Assembly (NCBI GenBank): GCA_016648135.1
Contig: JADDOH010011043.1
Span: 1-64,000 of the forward strand
Direction of reading: 5' to 3'
Length of the DNA: 64,000 bases
Source of the DNA: Agrypnia vestita
Lineage: Eukaryota; Arthropoda; Insecta; Trichoptera; Phryganeidae
The notes below the pieces were generated by a model that saw nothing but the letters and a program-made list of their open reading frames with translations, was not told the origin of the DNA and did no database searches. The translations under genes were made by a program, and so were the position numbers. Of this stretch, positions 43,020 to 55,455 are shown one piece after another; position 1 is the first letter of the stretch; each line of letters begins with the position of its first letter.

Positions 43020-44009
43020 TAATTTTTTTTTTAATTTTTTGATAATTAAATTAATGAATAATTAAATTCTGTCTAAATGCAAAGTAAGCGCTGTAAATAT
43101 TATGAGGTCTTATTATCAACACAATCTGCTTTGATTATATAAAATTATTGTATAAAATATTACATAAAATTTTACATTTGAATAGATGCTAGAAATCCGT
43201 GTATTTCTCAAATTCAAATCACAAAAATAAAAATAAAACACTTTTTCTGCACCCAGTGTCCAAATATTAAATTTAAGCCAATGTTTCCGCTGTAACGTTA
43301 CATAATATGTATATTGACATTGACAGATGTCTTGACATTTCTCATAGAAACTTTATGCGTAGGTAAATACCGTACGTCCCTTCTATTTTGAGCTAGGATA
43401 ACAATCACCAATCGTAATAATTTTGTTTTACTGAGTCAAGGGAGAATTTTTCACACTTGAATTTATTATCTTAATATTTTTCGATATATTTAGTATTCAA
43501 AAACTATTTAAGGTTATTTTATTTATCATCTTAAAAGCAAAAAAAAAATAACAGTAGCACTATTAAAAATAACGAAAGCACGTGAATAAAAAAGGAAATA
43601 TTTATTAATTTAGTTTGAAATATTTCAAAATATGAAGCCTAAACGGTTAAAGCAGCCAAAATACCTCACGCAATGCATAACTATCGAAACGTACACGCAA
43701 TCAAATTGATTTGAAACGATTCGTTGTCCCACTCCATATATTTACGAGAAAGCGAGAACGACCGCAACAGCGACAATTCCACACCAATTAGTTTCATGGG
43801 AATGCGAAGTACGAGGATTGACAATTAAGTTCGAAGAACACTTTTCATGAGCATTATGCGGCAACACTGCGTCATCGCGGCTCGCCGGTCGTGAAATAAC
43901 TCCTGAATTTATTGTGTCTCGCCCAAGTCATTTATGAACGAAAGCTGGACGAAGTGTAAGGTAAACTGGACGAAGTGTAAGTAAAAATCACTAAAAACGA
44001 ACAATTGTT
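43020..44009. other. No gene recognised; small tandem repeat at 43948-43985
   Basis: AT-rich DNA. CTGGACGAAGTGTAAGGTAA is repeated once with a small change at about 43948-43985. Confidence 0.5.
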
Positions 44010-44480
44010 GCAACTTCAACCACAGTATATTGCAACAGTATTTCTGGCTAATCAAGAAGAATTGAAAAAATTAACAATGCTCCAAAATAAAGCATTAAGA
44101 ATTATACTAAAAAGAAATCAAAGTGAATGATCATAATGATCAAAGTGAGGCTAGAAAGCTTACAGATAATGACATTTAGACAAATAATAAAATTTGATGT
44201 ACTTTTTTTAATGTATTTATATATAAAATAATAAATGGACACAATAATATATTTGAATTATTAAGAAAAATAAAAAAAAAACAGCATGAACATGACCACT
44301 GTAAAAAAGAAAATATGAAATAAGACTGCCATTCTGAAAGAAAAAAGATCGCACACTTCTGTAATGTACAGTGGAATGAAATTATATATGAAACTACCAG
44401 GGGAAATACCAGGGGATATAAGAGATGAAAACATTATAAGGATTTCTAAGAAAAAATAAAGAAATATGTGGTACTTACTT
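44010..44480 (+). pseudogene. LINE polymerase C-terminal fragment
   Basis: Plus strand, broken frames: VFLANQEELKKLTMLQNKAL and RIILKRNQSE near 44040-44130, then in other frames FDVLFLMYLYIKIINGHNN, NMK-RLPF-like sequence, and CNVQWNEIIYETTRG/LPGEI near 44370-44410. The order (LQNKALRIIL, then NVxxFIYKxINGxLP, then LPGEI) is the distal part of a LINE ORF2. Many stops, no catalytic core. Confidence 0.7.
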
Positions 44481-44989
44481 TCAAATAAAAATTTAATATA
44501 CTTATATGTAATGCAAAAAAGTATATATTATGTCAATCTAAAAAGTTGCTCAACCAATAAAAAAAAAGGTCTTTAAGTTTTAAACTGAAGTACTTATAAG
44601 TATTAAAGTAAACTTAAAGTTTAAAAAAAAAATTTCGCCACATTTGCCCCATCTGGACCCCTCCTTTTTCTATTCCCAAAATAAATAAAAAGGTACGAAG
44701 GATCATCATTGAGGGTAACGAGCGGAGATGGGATGCTTGAATTCTGGTCCCTGCAATGAGATCAAGTGCATTAACACTTTGACTGCTGAACGATTTTCTT
44801 CGACATCATCTTCGGTGCTAACAATTTAACCAATATTTAAAATTCTTAAGAGAATGATTTTAGGGACAATTCATTGTCATTTACCCCCACAAACCCATTA
44901 GTTCTCTCCGGGCGGTCAGCACCGCCATAAACACACCACCGTTTTTTCAATGACAAATGTGTAGTGCGTTTACACTCACCAAAATATAT

Positions 44990-45690
44990 CTGGTCAATAT
45001 TATTCATCAAAATAATTATTATCAAGAGATTAAGAACGGTGAATTTGACATCGAAGACAAAGAACGTAGCGGAAGGCCGAAAGTGTACGAAGACACGGGA
45101 TTGGAAGATTCAAGATTCGTGCCAAATTCAAGAAGAACTTGCATTCACTTTGGAAGTGACTCAACAAGCAATTTCACACCGGTTGAAATCATTAGGAATG
45201 ATTCAAAAACAAGGAAATTGGTTTACATATGAACTGACGTCGAGAAACTTGAACGCCGATTTTCATGTGAGATGCTACTTGCCAGGCATAAACGGAAGGG
45301 TTTTCTGCCCCATATAGTCACTGTTGATGAAAAATGGATCCCCTACGATAATCTAAAAAATAAGAAATCATGGGGACCACCTGCCCATGCTTCAATATCT
45401 ATAGCTAAGCCAAATATTCATGTAAAAAAATCTCTTGCTGTGTATTTGGAGGGATCAGCTTGGTGTCGTGTATTATGAGTTGCTCAAACCGAACGAAACC
45501 ATTACTGGGGCTATCTATCAAATACAGTTGATGAGATTGAGTCGAGCACTCAAGGAAAAGCGCGCCGAATACTACTCCAGATACGACAAAATTCTACTCC
45601 TGCATGATAATGCTCGTCCACATGTAAAGGCATCGGTCAAAACCTATCTGGAAACACTCAATTGGGAAGTTTTTGGAAGTTGTGCTTGTC
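44990..45690 (+). pseudogene. mariner transposase (mauritiana-like), frameshifted and truncated
   Basis: Four successive pieces in alternating frames: KNGEFDIEDKERSGRPKVYE (about 45030), DSCQIQEELAFTLEVTQQAI with SHRLKSLGMIQKQGNW (45110-45225), LLARHKRKGFLPHIVTVDEK with WIPYDN and KSWGPP (45272-45400), and LCIWRDQLGVVYYELLKPNE to LLHDNARPHVKASVKTYLE (45435-45660). The first catalytic Asp (VDEKW) and second Asp (HDNARPH) are present; the third (PPYSPD...D) is deleted, because sequence changes right after NWEVF. The N-terminal 40 or so residues are also missing. Terminal repeats are not recognised. Different subfamily from the element at 1-1105. Confidence 0.9.
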
Positions 45691-48460
45691 ACTGGATGGT
45701 GGTACTTGTTGGACACATTAGTGTTAGACATTTTATTATGAAAGTGGTAAAAATTACTACCCAACATAAACGGGAAATCGTTGAAAAAATAAATTGCAAA
45801 AAAATATGTCTAAAATAGCGTAAAATATTTTACCCATCACTAGTACCGTCCCGTAAGGTGCATAAGTGAGAGCGAGAGCTCCCTCGGACTTCTCTTTAAA
45901 ATGTTTTACAATTTCATTCGTCAGTTAGGTCCCAACTATAGTAAAATGAAATAACAGGGTTTGTCTAGATGGAACGTGGATGCAGAGAGACCAGCTCCAG
46001 TTAACTAGTTGAGTACAGTTGAGACGGTCATAAAATTTATTTTGAATATTCCAAACATCGCCGACTCCACCCTGCACAGAAAAAGCAGTTTTACGAGTAC
46101 TCCAATGTAAATCACGGTCCATGCAATAATTTATTTACGGTTTGGTTTTTTATAGCAGTCTGCAAGATGGTGGGCGTTGTCACGAGTCACTTGTATTCTA
46201 TTGTAGGTCACAACCGATATGACTCTGTCACGTGTGGTCGTTATAAATGGGCATTCAATGATTCATTCCAGCGAATTGTGATTTCATTGAGGTGTGTATT
46301 GCGAAATTCGCAACTAGCGAGAACACTGTGTAGCAATTTTTTTAATGCGAAATATATTTGCAAATGTATGCGTTCGACCCTGATAGACCGAGACGCTGGC
46401 TGGTGTTTCAGTCTCATTAGCGACTTTATATTTTTTTGAGAAAAATTGTTCACTTTTTAATAATTAGCTACTGGCAACAACGCTGTGTGTTGTCTGATTT
46501 TAGTACATGACGAGAGGTCAATAGTATCCGGTAGTGTCTGTATTATTGATTGAAGTGATGATGTATCGAATAAATGTTAATGTTCCCTGTGGACCAATAT
46601 GAGTGATCGCCATGTTTATATTCTGAACTTTTTTTTTCTAAATATTATTTCCCGAAGTAAATAGTATATTGTAATATTTTTTTAACATCGGTACCTAAGT
46701 TTTTCAAGAAAAACTTTTTTTTTGTTTTCAACCGAAATTTTCAGCTTAAAGTTTTCCCTGCCTTCAAGGCAAATATGGTTTTATACGAAGCGCATTCTTA
46801 GTAACCAACATTTTTTTAACTACTAAACTAATAAAAATATCATACAAACCATAGTTAAACGCAATGTATTAATTGCCACAGTATTCTTAAAATTTCAAAC
46901 AAATTATTTACAAATTTCTTGGATTCAAAAGTAACCGAAAACCTGTTAGTCAAATTATACGGTTGATTGGAAGCCCTAATTCCGATTATGTGCTTTAACT
47001 CAGAAATCTTTACACTTACAAAGATCGTCTTACCTTTTTCAAAATGCACGAACTCTAGCCCTGACGGAAAATATCCGATCTTCTTGTGCTACACTGAAGC
47101 TATTAACTATCTTTCTTTATTTGACATAAATTTGCTAATTGAACCCCGGAATTAAATACCTTACATTATTATGAGTTACGTCAGCATCATAATAATATTA
47201 GGTATTTTTCTCCCATTACAAGAATATGCTGTACATATGATATACTGTATATATGATATATATTGTGCTGATCCTAACATTGATGCTAATATTCTTGCAG
47301 ATACTTCTACACAGCATCCATTTTCTTGAGAATAACCTAAAACCAAAGAATACATAAAGTCAATAATTTATTTACATATTCTTATATGTCACGAAGACCT
47401 TTGTGTGAATTAATAACAAAGGCAATTTTTTAACAATTTTTTAATAAAAATTTAATAAGAAAAAAAAAGATTACCGTCATCGAGGATAATATATAATGTA
47501 CTGAATTCGACATTTTATAGGCAAAATAGCCTATAAAAAAACATGATTTTGGAAGGGATAGATATATACATAAAATTAGAAATCAGTACATTGTAAACAA
47601 GTAATCCTTGGTGAGTGCGTTCAAACTTTTTTTTTCGATATGGCGGCCTTTGCTTGTATACCCCACATTTGTAATAATTAGGATGGTGGGCTGAGTTTTA
47701 AATAATAGATGATAGAATAGATGTTAAAAAAAAATGCAATTTTCTCTGAAAATATTGTATAAATTACGTTTTTACTTAGTAGTCAAAAAAATTTGTGATG
47801 CCAAAAAGTAAATCCGAAAATATTACGGTCCTCGGTAAAGTTTTCGTGAGTGCTACATAAGAGAATGTAAAGTTTTCACCGTACCAAGAATATAAAGCTA
47901 GAAGGAAAGAAAATAAATAAAAGATTTGATAGAACCTAGATGGTGGACACGGTGTCAAGTGGTAGATGTGACCTTCGTCGTTTAGATATTTTTAATATAA
48001 AGCATATTATTGTGACTGTGTTCACAGTCTGTAACGGTTGTTCTTAATAGAACTTTTTATTCGCCTTGCACTGTGATGCTCCCATTATTATATTCGATAC
48101 AATCAATAGCACTTGTCCTCCAGCCGTAACAAGCGACAAGGTCTCGACTAGGCTACTTATAAGTTGCAAACAAGATGAATGAAAGCTACGAATTTTAAGT
48201 TAATAAAAAACTGTTTGTGTAGTGACATTGTTTCTTCGAAATCTAGGGCCAATGTGGAAATCAGCAGATGGTTTCGTTTTTAGTTTTTCGTTTGGTAAAA
48301 AAAAACTTTTTTTATTGAACATGAATTTACATCTTTTTTTTGGGTATTATAATTAGCGAAGGGAAATTCAGAATATTTTGAGTTTGTTCAAATCTTTCAG
48401 AACAGTGCTGGATTTATGTCACAGAGACATTATTAATCAATTAATGTATATTATAGATAT
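45691..48460. other. No gene recognised in about 2.8 kb
   Basis: AT-rich DNA with small frames. The minus-strand stretch 46090-45925 begins after a strong acceptor-like TTTTTCTGTGCAG and reads GVGDVWNIQNKFYDRL to a stop, but matches nothing I know. The 46167-46439 frame has no motif. Confidence 0.4.
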
Positions 48461-48606
48461 CTCACAGAGACGAAACTGTATTAATTATGGGAAAGTAGGT
48501 ATAGAAGTCATTTTGGGTGTAACAGGACTTATGACCTGTCTTTTTATTGGTTGGCTTAAGTGATCACTTTACACAATTGTAACATTCACCATTTCCACCC
48601 ATGATA
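48461..48606 (-). repeat. Dispersed repeat family, copy C
   Basis: Minus strand: GGTGAATGTTACAATTGTGT, AAAGTGATCACTTAAGCCAA, then a diverged CATAAGTCCTG and GACTTCTATACCTACTTTC. The most diverged plus/minus copy in the middle part. Confidence 0.75.
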
Positions 48607-48829
48607 GAATATACCATGCTTATTCATTTTTTTGGAAGTTGTATATATGTTCAAATTGCATGAAGCTTTCATATATGAGTTGTAAGCACCTTATCCACGC
48701 GGCCTGTACAAAGCCATTTTCATTCCCCTAAATCCCCACAGATGTCGCTAAATCAATTGTAGATTTTCTCATTAGCGACATCTGAAGGGAAAAACTACAT
48801 TTCAAAATGAAGACTACAACACACACACA

Positions 48830-49379
48830 TTCACCAGTTTGAAGGCTACAAAGTGTACACCACATTTGTATAAAATCTACATGAAGTAAACTAATTGTAG
48901 TACTACGGAATTGTAGTACTAATTAAGTGAACTAATTGTAGTACTAATGAAGTGAACTAATTGTAGTATTAATGAAGTGAACCACTGCAGTACTACAAAA
49001 TTGAAGAACTAATATTGTAGTACTACAAAATTGTAATGAACTACAAGAAGAGCTTCTTGAAAAGTGTGCTACTAGAAAATTTTAAAAACCATTTCAGTTT
49101 CCGGAGATTTCTTCATTCGGTCCCAACGTGACTCCCCAAAAATTTTACATTAAAAATGTACTATTTGAAGTATGTACTCGGGCTTTCAATAATTTTGAAG
49201 TGTGTATACTTTGTAGTGTTGGCTATAAATGAAGTGTACCATTTTAAGTATGTACTTTCAATAACTTTGAAGTGTATATAGTTTGTAGTGTGCACTACAC
49301 TTCAAAAGGTGTGAAGTGTACACTTCAATGTAATGTAGTACTACATTGTAGTAGTTAGTACAAAGCGGACCCATCACTA
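48830..49379. mobile_element. hAT-like end with subterminal repeats
   Basis: The right end reads, on the minus strand, TAGTGATGGGTCCGCTTTGT, a typical hAT-type terminus. Inside, two short words recur many times: TGTAGTACTA (about 48896-49050 and 49330-49350) and GAAGTGTA (about 49190-49325), in both orientations. A left terminus with the same sequence was not found, so the element is truncated or diverged. No transposase. Confidence 0.6.
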
Positions 49380-50189
49380 GTTATAATACACAATCATAGA
49401 CAAATGGTCTAAACCAAAACTTATGAAACGAGAATAGGATTAGATTATTGATGGATTTGGTATTTACATTATATAGATTATTCATAACGATCATTAAATT
49501 GGGTAAAAAACATGTTATGTCTACGTGACTTAATTATAATTTTATATTTTACAGCTGAAGTTTCGACAGTATCATTATTAAATGTTTTTTAATACTCATA
49601 TTAACCACTTTTTAATACATTTAAACTCACGTAGAGATAATATAGTTTATGTTTTTAATTCGATTTAATGATCACCGAGAGTAGGATTATTGTTTATAGA
49701 ATTAAAAAATGTGTAACTTAAATGTTTTTGATTTTTGGAACATAAGAGTGGAAGAATCGAATAAGAAGGTAGTAAAGAAACTATAATATACAATACATGT
49801 TGAAAAATGAAAGACATGGCAGTATTAATGATCTATTCCATCTCATAATGCAGGGAGAGATGGTACATAACAGAGGTGATTATGGTAAATGGTAAAAAGA
49901 TTTTGCCAAGGGTGCGTAACCTCAGTATAATATGTCCGTCATATTGCTCTGGATAAATCAGCATACAAACCTTCGATAGAAGACGGTGCACGAAGAAGGT
50001 GGTATAAATGTGAACTATAAACGAAGTCATTTAGGACCATCTTGTCAAATATGCAGTATCTTCTAGGTCATTTATTCTACAATGGGTCCATTTTTGTGAT
50101 AATCTTTTTTAAATATAGCCACAAACGCCACAATAAAATACCAGTACACTTTTAATTAATGGTTGAAGATTTTGTATTATACGGTGAAA
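49380..50189. other. No recognisable feature
   Basis: AT-rich spacer; nothing recognised. Confidence 0.5.
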
Positions 50190-50315
50190 TCGGCGAATTT
50201 TTCATTGCGTAAGGTGATCACTTAAGCCAGCTAATGCGGATCGTAATCTCTGTGGCCACCCTATAATAACTTCTATACATATTTCCCATATAAAATAGCT
50301 TTTCGTGACTCATTT
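50190..50315 (+). repeat. Dispersed repeat family, copy D
   Basis: CATTGCGTAAGGTGATCACT then TAAGCCAGCTAATGCGGATC, and AACTTCTATACATATTTCCC. Left block GGTGAAATCGG is degraded. Confidence 0.75.
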
Positions 50316-50892
50316 TTCAGTCCTCAATTTTTCATTATTTATTAAGTATATATAAATGCGATGAAATACTTCAGTGCCTTAATCGTTTACCCAATATTAA
50401 ATGTAGGTAAATTTTGAGCAAGATATTGCAATTCAGAATAAATTGGTCTGCATAATAATAAAAATGTGTTGATTATTCCTCAGATTACAAACGAGTGCCT
50501 ACAAATGGTTAGATGCTATGTGTTATCGGTATTATTTTGTGGTCAGATGCCATGTGCTATCAGTATTACTACCGAAGACATTAACCGAAGAAATAAGGCG
50601 ATTAAATTTATAAATTGGAGTTGTGTTTAAAATGTTCCAAATCCTTCGAAGAGACATCCTAAGTATTAAATCTTGCATGTCGGGGAAAAATTGCTGGAAA
50701 TCGGAGTCTCTGAAAAGGGAGAACACTCAAGTCGAATAATCAATGGTTTGGGTAGTCTACTGCTGTAGAGCTATTCCCGACAGCGGTAAATAAAATGATG
50801 AAAGCCGACACTGCGGCAAAAATAAAACTATGTATTACCACAAAATCTTTCACGAACCCAGAAATTCGCACGGTAAAGCATTTACCCGCATC

Positions 50893-51209
50893 AAGCCGTT
50901 GAGAATAGACTTTCAGATGCGACAGAAATCAATTGGGAACTGAAATATTTTTGTGCCATTTTTTCAAATTTGTATACAGAACATCACTGCGCGAGAAACG
51001 AGAGCATCTGTTTCTATTGATGTATTAGGTGATCTCAGATAACTCTTTAGTTCTTCTTTGAGAGAATCAGTGCTCAAAAGAGAGAGAGGCTCATCGTCTT
51101 GAGCCTCCTTAAGTATCGCTGTATCGGTAAATTAATTTCGCCGATTCCGATATATCGGAAAACCTACGATATCGCCGTTATATCGGTATCGGTATCGGAT
51201 GCATCCCTA
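50893..51209 (-). mobile_element. hAT element remnant: 5' terminus joined to transposase C-terminus
   Basis: On the minus strand the end TAGGGATGCATCCGATACCG at 51209 opens a subterminal zone of CCGATA/TATCGG repeats (to about 51120), typical for an insect hAT family. Directly after it follows the C-terminal part of a hAT transposase: LKEAQDDEPLSLLSTD, LKEELKSYLRSPNTS (51112-51000), a frame change, and FEKMAQKYFSSQLISVASES then LFSTA (50968-50893), the hATC dimerisation box. The catalytic middle is missing. The other terminus was not identified. Confidence 0.8.
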
Positions 51210-52394
51210 ATATTTATAACATCACGCAAACCAGTCATTGCAATCTGGAGTTTTTTTTAAAATATAAGTTTTTGGTGATTATTATATAAAATAAGTAGTA
51301 ATATTTTTTTAAAGTTGATTTAAATCAGCTCGTTTCATACACATCTACTAATTTATTCATCCTAAGAGCTGAAAAAATAAATTAAGCTCAATATTTTTGT
51401 CATAATGATAGATGTCTTGAGTCTATGTTTTTGAGTCTTGGGATGACGTCAACCATTAACAATAATTTTATTTTCAGAATACTAATAATGTTTGATAGAA
51501 GTACCTAGGCGCTAGAATTTTGAAAATTGTAAGTGGATGCCCGCTTTAGAATCCAGATATGAAACCATGCAAACGAAAAAATATTAATAGCTATTAATAT
51601 TAATAGCTCAGTACCAGGCGATTCCTGTAATCCTCCGGGTCCTCTGTTTAATCAAAAAGTTTTGTAATGAGGTTGGTCCGAGAAATTTGGTTTGAAAACG
51701 ATGTCATTTCCCAGTGCGGGTGAATAATACCACTCGTATTTCACCACGTTCAAAGATATAAATTACGTAATACACCCTATATATAGATTCTGCCAAATAA
51801 TATTATGAACGAGAATTTCAGATATTTTTTTTCTGAACTACGGGAGAGAAAACTAATTAGATTCTATATAAAGATTATTCTTAGTTTCTTTACCATAAAA
51901 AACTTTACTTATATAATCACTTTATCATTAAAAGTGTATTGTGTAATCTGGTCATCTTCAAAATGCTAATAAAATATTTATACTTTGTACTCTATTTTCA
52001 CCCTTGGACCATCCGACGACCTGTTGACGGTCTGTTTATTAAAGTAAAGTAATTTGATTATTAGAAAAAGCAATGAGTTTCTTCTACTTCTTTTCGTGGT
52101 TTATCAATGGACGTTGACTATCATGTTGGCTATGAGAATTTTGTTTACTGCGGCCCAGACAAGCTCTACAGTAGTAGACTGGCCAAACCACTATATAAAA
52201 AAAAATGAAATAAAAACACTAAACTTTGTTTTTTTTACACTATTTTATATTTGAGAATAACACTATATATCTCTAAAACCTCCGTTTCCTTCTTCGGGTG
52301 AGTTAAGTCAAAGTAAGTGTTTTTATTTCATTTTTTTTTTAAATGGATTTCCACAAACGCCTGCAATTTAAATTACTTATTAAACCACTATTTT
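51210..52394. other. No recognisable feature
   Basis: AT-rich DNA; small frames without motifs. Confidence 0.5.
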
Positions 52395-53415
52395 TTCAGC
52401 CATGATGTTCTCCTTCTTCTAGGGCCCTGACTTCTTTCAACGACTGGATGTCTCATCACATGTCCGAGATATTGAAGTTTTAGGATTTTTATTGTTTTTC
52501 TTTTTTTTATTATTCCGAACCATAACATCTTCATTCGCAACTCAATCCATTCAGCTTATTTTGAGTATTCTTCTGTAGATCCACATCTCGAATGCCTCAA
52601 GTCGTCTTATCAATTCTTCGGTAAGCGTCCACGCTTCCCTTCCATAAAATAATACCGAAAACATGTAGCATCTGACCATTCCCAATCGTAATCCAAGATT
52701 AAGATCATGACTGCAGAACATCTTTTTCATGCGGATAAAGGTTGCAATGCGGCATTTGATTTCAACCGAAGGATCCCATCTTTCATTTAAATTGCAGCAG
52801 AAGGAACAAAGTATACAATACTTTGTACCTTCTCTAGCTTCGTTCCAGCAATTTAATGATTTTCATTGTCAACAACAATAATCAAAGTGTTATTTTTGAT
52901 TACGAGCTTGTATTTTGTTTTACTTGTAATAAGTTCTAACACAAAATTTTCACATGTCTTCACTACTTGATTAAGAAAAAGTTGTAGATCCTTAATGTTA
53001 CTTGTTAGAAGTACCGTATCATTTGCATAGCGCAGGTTGTTGTTCAGAATCTTCCCATTTACAACAAGACCTTGACACAGTTAGTATAGTGACCTTGAGC
53101 AGCTTCTCAGGATGAAAAAATACATCCCTGTCGCACGCCTCACTTTATTTTTACTGTTCGACATTGTTCTACTCTTACTGCTGCATTCTGGTTCCAATAA
53201 AGATTACCTATTATCCTAATATCTTTATCTATCCTCGTCTGTCCCAGAGGCTTTCAGGATTTGAATAATTTTGTCATGTCTAACTCTATCAAACGCTTTA
53301 AGGAAGTCAATGAAGCATGCATCTACATCATTCACATCTTTTGCTTGATTACTATATACTTGAATAGCAAATAACGCTTCCCGAGTACCCAACCCACTTA
53401 GAAAGCCAAACTTAT
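52395..53415 (-). pseudogene. RTE-like reverse transcriptase, palm to C-terminus
   Basis: Minus strand: KFGFLSGLGTREALFAIQVY near 53405, DVNDVDACFIDFLKAFDRVR and HDKIIQIL (53320-53250), RIIGNLYWNQNAAVRVEQ and RGVRQGC (about 53220-53120), NNLRYANDTVLLTSNIKDLQ (53040-52985), VVKTCENFVLELITSKTKYK, later LGHVMRHPVVE and RRRTSWL to about 52395. The catalytic box is YAND instead of YADD (52 kb strand coordinates 53018-53029), so one metal-binding Asp is lost by a single G-to-A change. Stops and shifts also occur. The 5' part is cut off where the PLE palindrome (53421-53721) begins. Identification as an RTE-type element is by motif wording. Confidence 0.88.
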
Positions 53416-53420
53416 GATGA

Positions 53421-53775
53421 TATAATTAATAAAAATGAACTTTGTTTTCATCACTTATGTATTGAAAAATATCAACATGTTTCAGAGCCCACGGCCACTT
53501 CGTCAGAATACAATTGTATACTAACAAATTCAAAATCGAAGTAAAGACAATCAAAATAATAATAAGCCCATATTTTTTTATATATTTGGATTGTCTATAC
53601 TTCGATTATTAATTTATTAGTATACAATTGTATTCTGACGAAGGAGCCATGGGCTCTGAAACATGTTGATATTTTCCAATACAATAAGTGGTGAAAACAA
53701 AGTTCATTTTTATTCATTATATTAATAAAGCCACCACAAAATTATTTTGCTCTTTTTGAAGAAGTTGTTATGGTG
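53421..53775. repeat. PLE: 300-base palindrome plus ORF start
   Basis: Arms of about 135 bases (53421-53557 and 53586-53721) are near-perfect reverse complements around a 28-base AT-rich centre. Each holds the hammerhead-like motif facing outward: minus CTGACGA (53500-53506) to GAAAC (53479-53483), plus CTGACGA (53635-53641), GGAGCC/GGCTCT stem, GAAAC (53658-53662), then ATGTTGATATTTTCCAATAC. After the right arm the frame AAG-CCA-CCA at 53728 reads PPQNYFALFEEVVMV, the PLE ORF start with its ATG mutated to AAG. Confidence 0.85.
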
Positions 53776-54589
53776 AGTTTTAAGAAGTTAAAATAATGAC
53801 ATTTTTAAATTAATAAGTGGTAGTATTATTGATGGATTTGATAATATTAAATTTATTATCTCTACGTGAACTTAATAATATTTTACGTTTTTCACAACAG
53901 AATCCCTCATCCCCCTTTGAAAATTAAAGTTTATATTTCACCTGTCGATGAGAGATTCTGTTTCTCTCGACAAAACTTACGTAGAGGTATTAAAGTTGTC
54001 AGGAGCGTACAGTGAGAACAAGAAGCATGACATTTTCCTCTGTATATATTTTGAAAATAAATCTTAATAACAGATATATATCGTAATGTTCCTATCCCAA
54101 TAATTAACATATTATTCAGTTTTTAATATTTCATAATATTCTGCCAGATAAATATATAATTTCGATTTTTTCCAAATATATATTTAAATAAAATTCCTAC
54201 TTCTTGTTCTCCCTACACCCGTCTATTAAGTGACAATACAACGTAGGTTTATAAATTTTCAGAATCAAACCTCTGCTTCCTGATACATTTTGATACATTT
54301 TTGCCTTGTTCGCGGTTCCGCTTTGGCAAGGGGTGTAAAGGCAGTGATAATCAACCTCGCTAAATCTGAACTAGTAACAAGCCAGGTGAATTAATTTATT
54401 GATAAGCTTTTTTTTAATTTCTGGAACGATACTCAACTGGAAATAAGTGGGTACTGCCTGCACATAACTGCCGGCAAATGCAAACCTCATGCATTTATAA
54501 CATACCTTAAGCCTTCAGTTACATAATGTAAACTGAAAATGAACTCAAGAAACTCGTAACAAATACATAGAACTTCGTGGTCTCCTAGT
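53776..54589. other. No recognisable feature
   Basis: AT-rich spacer; nothing recognised. Confidence 0.5.
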
Positions 54590-54656
54590 ATGAGACTTGA
54601 AACCCCGATATAGATCACTATAAGCGAATGTCTTGATCATCAGACTGACAAGCTGC
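54590..54656 (-). repeat. Decayed SINE family 1 fragment
   Basis: TTGAAACCCCGATATAGATC then ACTATAAGCGAATGTCTTGA and CTGACAAGCTGC align with the promoter part of the SINE on the minus strand with many substitutions. Confidence 0.55.
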
Positions 54657-54771
54657 ATTGATTGTTAGTTGTTCATGTTAACGACATCTGTAATAATTAT
54701 TTCATAACACAAATGTTCCAGAGTAAAGCTAAAACAATAAATTTATTGGACATGTGTGTTTGCGTGTACAA

Positions 54772-55455
54772 TAGGGTGCTTCAAAAATGTATGAAATTTT
54801 TTAATCTTTTTTTTTCTATGAGGCACCCTTTCATGTTTCCATATGTTTAAAAACTTAAACATTTTAGGGATCACTACCAGTTGTGAAAGTGTAGGGTTTA
54901 AATGAAAAACATAAATTGGTATTTAAGTTGTAAAAGATTTAAGTAATTTTTTTACGAAAATTTAGTTAAACTTTAGTTTAAAATTATTAAATTAATTAGC
55001 GAAACATTAAAAAATTCATTTTATTAAAACGATTAATAATTATTTAATATGACATCAACGTGAACTTTTTTGAGCCAGACAAAAATTTAATTTTCCGAGT
55101 TTTCTTAACTCATTTCACTTGTTAACGTCATCATGTGGCACGATCGTAAATTCAATCTAAGAACAAAAGTTACGTTATTTCTGGAAAAATCTAGTTGCGA
55201 TATTAACACTTTCCTATTGATTAAAATACTTCGCGGGTTGGAAGAGGAGTGTGTTCAACCTATCACTACTTATTAATGTTGTTTGCAGTAATGTGTTTAA
55301 TTTGAAGCATTGCAGTCAAACAGCGCGTATTTTTTAAACTTTGATCGCATGGTAAAATTTAAATAAAAAAATACTTATACGTATATTTTTTTAACTATTG
55401 AAAGCATGTAAGAGTGTCCCGATAAAATATATAAATATTTTTTTGAAGCACCCTA
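54772..55455. mobile_element. hAT-type MITE, 684 bases
   Basis: TAGGGTGCTTCAAAAA at 54772-54787 and its reverse complement at 55440-55455. The flanks GTGTACAA (54764-54771) and GTGTACTT (55456-55463) agree in six of eight bases, consistent with an 8-base hAT target duplication. No transposase motif inside. Confidence 0.8.

Noticed and set aside
44571..44619. Hairpin CTTTAAGTTT/AAACTTAAAG as a regulatory RNA
   Set aside because: Ten AT-rich pairs are expected by chance in this composition.
44957..45232. Independent ORF of 91 codons
   Set aside because: Only its middle (KNGEFDIEDKERSGRP) is real; the rest is mariner sequence read in the wrong frame.
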